A DNA stretch of 12,060 bases from 2-12-FULL-65-11 sp049679965 (lineage in GTDB: Bacteria > Acidobacteriota > Vicinamibacteria > Vicinamibacterales > CAVVIG01). Both the position numbers and the translations under genes were made by a program. How positions within the stretch are numbered: position 1 is the first letter of the stretch; every line of letters starts with the position of its first letter. The notes below the pieces were generated by a model. The model ran no database searches and was not told where the DNA came from. It saw only the letters and a program-made list of their open reading frames with translations. Location of the stretch: the NCBI GenBank assembly GCA_049679965.1, contig JBAUGX010000046.1:1-12060 (forward strand), written 5' to 3'. This document shows, in pieces, positions 7,124-12,060 of the stretch.

Positions 7124-8122
7124 TCAGCCGCCAAGCGCCTTCGCGGCGTCGACCGCATAGTACGTAATGATGATGTCCGCGCCCGCCCGGTGGATGGCCG
7201 TCAGGCATTCGAGCATCGCCCGACGCTCGTCAATCCAGCCGTTCATCGCCGCCGCCTTGAGCATCGAGTACTCGCCGCTGACGTGATAGGCCGCTGTGGG
7301 GTAGCCGAAGCGCTCCTTCACTCTCGAGATGACGTCCAGATAGGGCAGTGCCGGCTTGACCATGACGATGTCGGCGCCTTCCTCGATGTCGATCTCGACC
7401 TCGCGCAGCGCTTCGTCGGTGTTGGCGGGGTCCATTTGATGGGACCTGCGGTCGCCGAACTTGGGCGCTGACGCGACGGCCTCCCGAAACGGCCCGTAGA
7501 ACGCCGAGCAGTACTTCGCGGAGTAGGCCATGATGGCCCGGTTCTCGAAGCCGCGCTCGTCGAGCGCGGCCCGGATGGCGCCCACGCGCCCGTCCATCAT
7601 GTCCGAGGGCGCGATGATGTCGGCGCCGGCAGCGGCGTGCGAGACGGCGGCGCGAACGAGCTGATCGACCGTCGCGTCGTTGACGATCTCATCGTTGACC
7701 ACCAGGCCGCAGTGGCCGTGATCGGTGTATTCGCAGAGGCAGACGTCGGTCATCACCAGCACATCCGGGAACTGGCGTTTGATGGCGCGGATCGCCGATT
7801 GGACCGGCGCCTCCGGATCATAGGCCGCCGATCCTATCGCGTCCTTGTGGTCGGGCAGGCCGAAGAGCAGCACGCTCTTGACGCCGGCCGCGCGCGCGCT
7901 TTCGACTTCTTTGACGGCCTGGTCGACCGACAGATTAAACACGCCGGGCATCGACGACACGTCGCGGCGCACGCCGTTGCCTTCGCAGACAAACAGCGGC
8001 AGCACGAACATGTTGGGCGACAGGCGCGTCTCGCGCACCATGGCGCGCAGCGTCTCGGAGTGACGCAGCCGCCGCAGCCGGCGCGTGAGCTTGAGCGAGG
8101 TGTGCGTCTGGGTCGGATTCAT
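7124..8122 (-). CDS. hemB: Porphobilinogen synthase (5-aminolevulinate dehydratase)
   Basis: Condenses two 5-aminolevulinate molecules into porphobilinogen. The 332 residues span the family. The two active-site lysines are K203 in YSAKYCSAFYGPFR and K256 in MVKPALPYLD. The segment DVCLCEYTDHGHCG (127-140) has three cysteines (C128, C130, C138), marking the zinc-dependent form rather than the magnesium-type Asp-rich variant. The ATG at 8122 is preferred: an AGGG site lies eight bases upstream, and conserved sequence starts soon after (RLRRLR at 15-20). A longer frame from 8170 would read through an inverted repeat and give a spurious NHQSAIGSQQ leader. The gene follows cobA-hemD on the same strand with 72 bases between, mostly filled by that repeat, and is followed by hemL after seven bases. 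Confidence 0.97.
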   Translation of the reverse strand: MNPTQTHTSLKLTRRLRRLRHSETLRAMVRETRLSPNMFVLPLFVCEGNGVRRDVSSMPGVFNLSVDQAVKEVESARAAGVKSVLLFGLPDHKDAIGSAAYDPEAPVQSAIRAIKRQFPDVLVMTDVCLCEYTDHGHCGLVVNDEIVNDATVDQLVRAAVSHAAAGADIIAPSDMMDGRVGAIRAALDERGFENRAIMAYSAKYCSAFYGPFREAVASAPKFGDRRSHQMDPANTDEALREVEIDIEEGADIVMVKPALPYLDVISRVKERFGYPTAAYHVSGEYSMLKAAAMNGWIDERRAMLECLTAIHRAGADIIITYYAVDAAKALGG

Positions 8123-8130
8123 ATCTGTTA

Positions 8131-8134
8131 CCCT
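8131..8134 (-). promoter_or_regulatory. Ribosome binding site of hemB beside an inverted repeat
   Basis: AGGG on the minus strand, eight bases before the hemB ATG. The neighbouring inverted repeat begins at the very next base (8135), so a folded transcript would place the stem against the ribosome site. Confidence 0.45.
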
Positions 8135-8201
8135 GAATTGCTGACTGCCGATTGCTGATTGATGATTCAATTCGCAATCACCAATCCGCAGTCATCAATT
8201 C
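8135..8201. repeat. REP-like inverted repeat, copy 1 (cobA-hemD/hemB junction)
   Basis: Left arm 8135-8160 and right arm 8176-8201 are reverse complements at 23 of 26 positions, around a 15-base loop. The right arm includes the last codons and TGA (8195-8197) of cobA-hemD; the left arm ends next to the hemB ribosome site. The left arm's complement contains TCGGCAGTCAGCA, also found in the element at 9735-9804. The AT content of this stretch is well above that of its surroundings. There is no T-run, so it may be a transcript-stabilising or attenuating stem rather than a simple terminator. Confidence 0.7.
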
Positions 8202-9733
8202 TCGTTCTTCGCCGAGAAGTATTCCACAATTGCGGCGACCAATGCAGGCACTGTGTAGTGTGCGGGCTGGATCGTCGTCTGGATGTCACATTGGGTTGCG
8301 GCTTCCGCGGTCACCGGCCCGATGGCGGCCACCACCGTCGTTCGCAGCAGGTCCGCAGCAGGCTCGGCCCCGAGCATCTTGACGAAGGAGCGGACGGCCG
8401 ACGGGCTTGTGAATGTCACCACGTCGAGCCGGCGGTCGAGCAGCATGCGGTAGACATCCGGCTCGCCCTCAGTGGCCGGCTCGGCGACGACCGTGGTGTA
8501 GGCGACCACCTCGGTCACCTTCGCACCCTGCTTCCGAAGCTCGTCAGCCAGCAGCTCGCGGCCGATGTCGGCGTGAGGCAACAGAATGGCCAGGCCGCTC
8601 ATGCTTCCGGTCTCGACCATGGCCCGCAGCACGCCTTCGGCGCGGTACTCCGACGGGGTCAGATCGACCTTGAGGCCGTGACGCGCGAGCCGCTCGGAGG
8701 TGGCCGGCCCGACCGCGCACAGTTTGACGCCCGCCAGCGCGCGCAGATCCTGCGGCGTCCGGAGCAGGCGTTCCACGAACACGTCCACGGCGTTGACGCT
8801 GGGGAAGACGATCCAATCGAACGACCCGGCCCTCGCGCACGCCTCGTCGAGCGGACCGTAGTCGCTCGGCGGCGCGATCCTGATCATCGGCGCCTCGACC
8901 GCCTCGGCGCCGGCCTCTTCGAGCCGCTCGACCAGCTCGGCCGCCTGCTCGCGCGGGCGCGTGACGAGCACGCGCTTGCCGAACAGCGGCCGCGCGTCGA
9001 ACCAGCGCAGGTGCTCGCGCAGCGCCACCACCCGTCCGACAATGAGGATCGCCGGGCGCCGATCGTCCAGGTCGCGAACCACGTCGGCGAGCTCGGCGAG
9101 CGACCCCTGACGCGTCTGCTGGGTCGGCAGCGTCCCGTCGTAGACGATCGCCGCCGAATCCTCGGCCGGGCGTCCGTTAGAGACGAGCGAACGCAGGATG
9201 TTGGGCAGCTGTCGCGCGCCCGCGTAGCACACGATCGTGCCGTCGAGCCGGGCAAGACTCGCCCAGTCGACCGACGCCCGCGTCTTCCCCTCGTCCTCGT
9301 GGCCTCGCACGAAGGTGAGCGTGTCGCCCCCGCCGGGATAGGTGACCGGCACGCCGGCGTAGCTCGGCACGGCGACACCCGCCGGGATGCCCGGCACGAC
9401 TTCGAAGCGCAGGCCTTGCTCGTGCAGAAACAGCGCCTCGGAGCCGCCGTGATCGAACACGAACGGGTCGCCCCATTTCAGGCGCGCGACGCGCTTGCCC
9501 TCGCGGGCCTTCTCGGCGAGCAGATAGCAGATGGCTTCCTCTTCGAGCGGCTGCGGGGCGGCCGCGCCGACATCGATGCGTTCGGCGTCGGCACGCGCGT
9601 AGCGGAGGAGGCGCGGATGGACGAGATGGTCGTACAACACCACGTCCGCCATGGCGAGACACTGCAACCCTCGCACGGTGATGAGGCCGGGGTCGCCGGG
9701 TCCGGCGCCGATGAGATAAACGATGCTTGGCAT
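8195..9733 (-). CDS. cobA-hemD: Fused uroporphyrinogen-III C-methyltransferase / uroporphyrinogen-III synthase
   Basis: A 512-residue two-enzyme fusion. Residues 1 to about 248 are a SAM-dependent methyltransferase making precorrin-2: YLIGAGPGDPGL (6-17), VVLYDHLVHPRLL (31-43), RLKWGDPFVFDHGGSEA (84-100, with W where a Gly is usual), VPGIPAGVAVPSYAGVPVTY (113-132) and FVRGHE (141-146). Residues from about 251 are uroporphyrinogen-III synthase (HemD): GKRVLVTRPREQA (252-264), DWIVFPSVNAV (306-316), a conserved TFTSPSAV near the C-terminus and AIGPVTAEA after it. The first half sends uroporphyrinogen III toward siroheme or cobalamin; the second closes hydroxymethylbilane to make it. The ATG at 9733 fits the methyltransferase N-terminus but has no Shine-Dalgarno site, because an inverted repeat sits directly upstream. 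It lies 26 bases after the hemC stop. Confidence 0.95.
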   Translation of the reverse strand: MPSIVYLIGAGPGDPGLITVRGLQCLAMADVVLYDHLVHPRLLRYARADAERIDVGAAAPQPLEEEAICYLLAEKAREGKRVARLKWGDPFVFDHGGSEALFLHEQGLRFEVVPGIPAGVAVPSYAGVPVTYPGGGDTLTFVRGHEDEGKTRASVDWASLARLDGTIVCYAGARQLPNILRSLVSNGRPAEDSAAIVYDGTLPTQQTRQGSLAELADVVRDLDDRRPAILIVGRVVALREHLRWFDARPLFGKRVLVTRPREQAAELVERLEEAGAEAVEAPMIRIAPPSDYGPLDEACARAGSFDWIVFPSVNAVDVFVERLLRTPQDLRALAGVKLCAVGPATSERLARHGLKVDLTPSEYRAEGVLRAMVETGSMSGLAILLPHADIGRELLADELRKQGAKVTEVVAYTTVVAEPATEGEPDVYRMLLDRRLDVVTFTSPSAVRSFVKMLGAEPAADLLRTTVVAAIGPVTAEAATQCDIQTTIQPAHYTVPALVAAIVEYFSAKNEN

Positions 9734-9734
9734 T

Positions 9735-9804
9735 GTAGTCGGCAGTCAGCAGTCTACAGTCATCGGTCGTCGCGGTCGATTGCCGACTGCCGGCTGTCGA
9801 CCGC
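9735..9804. repeat. REP-like inverted repeat, copy 2 (hemC/cobA-hemD junction)
   Basis: Left arm 9735-9761 and right arm 9778-9804 are complementary at 19 of 27 positions around a 16-base loop. The layout matches copy 1 (26-base arms, 15-base loop), and the two share TCGGCAGTCAGCA. The element spans the hemC stop (TCA at 9760-9762) and encodes the last residues of HemC. It ends one base before the cobA-hemD ATG. Internal repetition is visible: GCCGACTG occurs twice in and just after the right arm. Confidence 0.6.
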
Positions 9805-10791
9805 CGACTGACGCCGAGCGTCAGCGAGGATCTCCTCGGCTCCGTCAGCGATGAGCTGGGCGCCTACCCGGACGCCAATGGCCGCCGCCTCGCCGCGCGT
9901 TCCGCGCGCCGTGCCATGAATCGCGCGCCCGCCGTCCAGCGAGACGACGGTGGCCACCAACTCCAGTCCGTCAATGCCGATTGGCGAAGCCAGCGCCCCG
10001 ATCGGCACCTGGCAGCCGCCACCGAGCGCGGCCACCAGCGCTCGCTCGGCTCGAAGCGCCGCCTCCGCGGCCGCATCGTTGATGGTCGTCACGACCTGGC
10101 GGACTCCTTCGTCGTCCTCGCGCGTCTCGATGGCGACGATGCCTTGTCCCGGCGCGGGCACGGACACCGCGGCCGGCAGCCGCAGCGAAATTCGTGACTC
10201 GAATCCGAGGCGCAGCAGTCCAGCCGCCGCGAGAACGAGAGCATCGTGCTCGCCGCTGTCGAGTTTTCGGAGCCTCGTGTCCAGGTTGCCGCGAATCGGC
10301 GTGAACCGCGCGTGGGGAAACTGGCGTATGAGCTGCGCGATGCGCCGCACGCTTCCGGTGCCGAGCGTCGGCGACGGGCCCAGCATGGCCGTGAGATCCC
10401 GGTACGTCGCGTCCGGCCTCAGCCCGACGTGTCGTGCCGGGAGCACGACGGCGTCCAGCGGATCCTCGCGAGGCAGCACGCCGGCAACCACGAGCCCGTC
10501 GGGCAGCACGGCCGACAGATCCTTGCTGCTGTGGACCGCGAGATCGATCTCGCCGCCGAGCAGGGCGTCCTCGATTTCCTTGGTGAAGAGCCGCTTGCCG
10601 CCGACCTCGGACAGCGGAGCGTCCTGAATCCGGTCGCCCGAGGTCTTGATGACGACAATGCGGCACGGCGGTCCGCCGGCCGCGGTGATTCGGGACACGA
10701 CTGTGTGCGCCTGCCAGAGCGCGAGGCGGCTTCCGCGCGTGCCGAGCCGCAGGACCTTATTCGCGGGATTCACAGGATTCGCGGCGGCCAC
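9760..10791 (-). CDS. hemC: Hydroxymethylbilane synthase (porphobilinogen deaminase)
   Basis: Polymerises four porphobilinogens into hydroxymethylbilane on a covalent dipyrromethane cofactor. Visible: VLRLGTRGSRLALWQAHTV (13-31), GGKRLFTKEIEDALL (64-78), LAVHSSKDL (84-92), whose D91 matches the catalytic aspartate, GTGSVRR and RGNLDTRL in mid-protein, and LGGGCQVPIGA with C260 as the cofactor-anchoring cysteine. The 343-residue length is above the usual ~310. The extra residues are a 12-residue N-terminal leader containing NPVNPANK, and a C-terminal tail (about 326-343) with the repeated word RQSA, encoded by the inverted repeat. The start is taken as GTG at 10791, six bases after the hemA stop; a shorter start inside the leader is possible. 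Its product feeds the adjacent HemD domain directly. Confidence 0.95.
   Translation of the reverse strand: MAAANPVNPANKVLRLGTRGSRLALWQAHTVVSRITAAGGPPCRIVVIKTSGDRIQDAPLSEVGGKRLFTKEIEDALLGGEIDLAVHSSKDLSAVLPDGLVVAGVLPREDPLDAVVLPARHVGLRPDATYRDLTAMLGPSPTLGTGSVRRIAQLIRQFPHARFTPIRGNLDTRLRKLDSGEHDALVLAAAGLLRLGFESRISLRLPAAVSVPAPGQGIVAIETREDDEGVRQVVTTINDAAAEAALRAERALVAALGGGCQVPIGALASPIGIDGLELVATVVSLDGGRAIHGTARGTRGEAAAIGVRVGAQLIADGAEEILADARRQSAVDSRQSAIDRDDR
10756..10782 (-). repeat. Three 9-base tandem units in the hemC leader
   Basis: On the minus strand three consecutive 9-base units, each containing GAAT at the same place (GCGAATCCT, GTGAATCCC, GCGAATAAG), encode ANP-VNP-ANK before the conserved HemC start. 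It is a minisatellite-like insertion in the translation-start region and adds no known HemC function. Confidence 0.5.
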
Positions 10792-10797
10792 CGGGCG

Positions 10798-12060
10798 TCA
10801 GCGCCCCGTCGGACGGGCTTTCGGGCGGATGAAGGGCTGAACTCGTCCTTCGGTCCGTTGGGGGGCGTCGGCATCCGTCTGAGAAGCGGCGTCGGGCAAA
10901 TCCGCATCCGCCGCTTCTGCGAGTCCGAACAGACGGGTCACCGCCTCGGAATAGATCCCTGCGGTCTCGGCGTCGCCAAGCCCCTTGAGTTGCTCGGTCG
11001 GTGTCAGCAACAGTTTTTCGACGATGAGGTGGGTGATTTCGTCGACACGCGCGCGAGCCTCCGGCGGAAGGGACCCCAGCTTGAAGTCGAGCCGTTCCAG
11101 CTCGGAGCGGCGGATCGCCTCGAACCGCTGCCGCAGCGCGACGACCGTCGGGATGATCCCGCGCGACCTGAACCAGGCGCCGAACTTGCCGACCTCCTCG
11201 GACACAATCGCCTCGGCACGCTCCACTTCGCTCGTGCGGCGCGCGAGGTTGTCGCGTACGGTCGCCTGCAGATCGTCGATGTTGTAGAGGAACACCTGCT
11301 CGAGCTCGCCGGTGGCCGGTTCGACGTCTCGGGGCACCGCGATGTCGATGATGAAGAGCGGGCGGTTCCGCGACGGCTTGACCACGGCTTCGACGTGCGA
11401 CTTCGTGAGAATCGGCGTCGCAGCGCCCGTGGCGGTAATCACGATGTCGCTCGCGGCCAGCAGCGCGTCGAGCTCCTCCCACGGCGCGGCGCTCGCGCCG
11501 CCGATGGCCGTGGCCGTCCGCGCCGCATGGGCCAGCGTCCGGCTGACGATCGTGACGCGCTTGACGCCCTGCGACTTCAGGTGCAGGGCCGTGAGCTTGC
11601 CCATCTCGCCGGCGCCGATGACGAGCACGGTACGGCCCTTGAGGTCGCCGAAGATCTTGCGCGCGAGCGCGACCGCCGCGTAGCCGATCGACACGGCGCC
11701 AGACCCGAGTCCCGTCTCGGTGCGCACGCGCTTGCCCACCGCGAAACAGGCATGAAAGAGTCGATTGAGGATCGGCCCGACCGTTTGGACGCCCGCCGCG
11801 GCCGTGTGCGCCTCTTTGACCTGGCCGAGGATCTGTGGCTCGCCGACGACGAGCGAATCGAGACCGGCCGAGACGCGAAATAGATGACGCGCCACGTCGA
11901 GATCCTGGACGTCGTAGACGTGCGGCGCGACGTCGGAATGGTCGACGCCGTGAAACTCGCCGACAAAGGCCGCCAGATCCGCCCGCGCCGCCGCCACGTC
12001 GTCGCACGCGACATAGAGCTCCGCGCGATTGCACGTCGAGACGACGACGGCCTCGAGCGC
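10798..12060 (-). CDS. hemA: Glutamyl-tRNA reductase (5' end outside the window)
   Basis: Reduces glutamyl-tRNA(Glu) with NADPH to glutamate-1-semialdehyde, the first and usually rate-controlling step of C5 heme synthesis. The visible 420 residues run open to the window edge; about 40 N-terminal residues are probably missing. The catalytic cysteine is in VVVSTCNRAELYVA (visible residues 4-17, C10, codon at 12031-12033). Next come SAGLDSLVVGEPQILGQVK (64-82), the substrate-contact region GSGAVSIGYAAVALARKIFG (119-138) and the NADPH-binding VLVIGAGEMGK (145-155). DIAVPRDVEP and LYNIDDL follow, and then the helical dimerisation region. After the family core comes a polar Ala/Asp/Pro-rich tail of about 35 residues. 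A GTG at 11997 could be mistaken for a start, but it would drop the catalytic cysteine. It is the first gene of the cluster seen here, six bases before hemC. Confidence 0.96.
   Translation of the reverse strand, partial: ALEAVVVSTCNRAELYVACDDVAAARADLAAFVGEFHGVDHSDVAPHVYDVQDLDVARHLFRVSAGLDSLVVGEPQILGQVKEAHTAAAGVQTVGPILNRLFHACFAVGKRVRTETGLGSGAVSIGYAAVALARKIFGDLKGRTVLVIGAGEMGKLTALHLKSQGVKRVTIVSRTLAHAARTATAIGGASAAPWEELDALLAASDIVITATGAATPILTKSHVEAVVKPSRNRPLFIIDIAVPRDVEPATGELEQVFLYNIDDLQATVRDNLARRTSEVERAEAIVSEEVGKFGAWFRSRGIIPTVVALRQRFEAIRRSELERLDFKLGSLPPEARARVDEITHLIVEKLLLTPTEQLKGLGDAETAGIYSEAVTRLFGLAEAADADLPDAASQTDADAPQRTEGRVQPFIRPKARPTGR

Noticed and set aside
8135..9804. Two spaced repeats considered as a CRISPR array or transposon ends
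   Set aside because: There are only two copies, each itself a palindrome, separated by a complete housekeeping gene. No spacers, cas genes, transposase or target-site duplication is visible.
8159..9811. Long plus-strand open frame (550 codons) opposite cobA-hemD
   Set aside because: Antisense shadow of a clear fusion enzyme; its ends merely read through the two inverted repeats, and no family resemblance is seen.
10246..11883. Long plus-strand open frame (545 codons) opposite hemC and hemA
   Set aside because: Same GC-driven shadow effect; low-complexity Arg/Ala/Asp composition and no domain, overlapping two certain genes.
11577..11997. GTG at 11997 as the start of hemA
   Set aside because: The frame stays open to the window edge and the upstream codons encode the essential STCNR catalytic motif, so the gene is cut by the window.

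Overview
This is a GC-rich, densely coding bacterial chromosome segment. It contains two conserved housekeeping blocks facing each other, with about 3.3 kb of less conserved genes between them. The gene content (MEP-pathway dxr followed by rseP, a C5-pathway heme cluster, and a secreted NHL-type propeller with a Gln/Gly-rich mature N-terminus) would fit a soil or sediment Acidobacteriota-like organism. That placement is a guess from style and gene order, because the window has no rRNA or other taxonomic marker.

Region 1 (1-2509, + strand): dxr (isoprenoid precursor synthesis) and rseP (intramembrane site-2 protease) overlap by ATGA. This is the tail of the common uppS-cdsA-dxr-rseP envelope/isoprenoid operon. 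It ends at a perfect 8-bp hairpin lying between convergent genes.

Region 2 (2606-5810, mostly - strand): a DUF1801 protein, a DUF1810 protein, a secreted NHL/SMP-30-like beta-propeller and a five-helix membrane protein of unknown function. This stretch also carries two apparent gene remnants. One is a short reading frame, apparently frameshifted, squeezed between the DUF1810 and DUF1801 genes with GTGA overlaps on both sides. The other is a + strand fragment resembling the C-terminus of a SnoaL/NTF2-like protein, next to the start of the membrane-protein gene. The region looks like a patchwork with turnover.

Region 3 (5827-12060, - strand): a heme/siroheme biosynthesis cluster, transcribed hemA > hemC > cobA-hemD > hemB > hemL. 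Together the products take glutamyl-tRNA to uroporphyrinogen III. The methyltransferase half of the cobA-hemD fusion diverts product toward siroheme or cobalamin. hemA is cut by the window edge but its catalytic Cys is still visible.

The least expected signal is non-coding. Two junctions of the heme cluster (cobA-hemD/hemB and hemC/cobA-hemD) each carry a ~67-70 bp imperfect inverted repeat. Both have 26-27 nt arms and a 15-16 nt loop, and both share the word TCGGCAGTCAGCA. They look like two copies of one REP-like family. One supplies the last codons and stop of hemC, and both abut translation starts. I see no CRISPR array, tRNA, rRNA, IS transposase, or toxin/defence system in the window.
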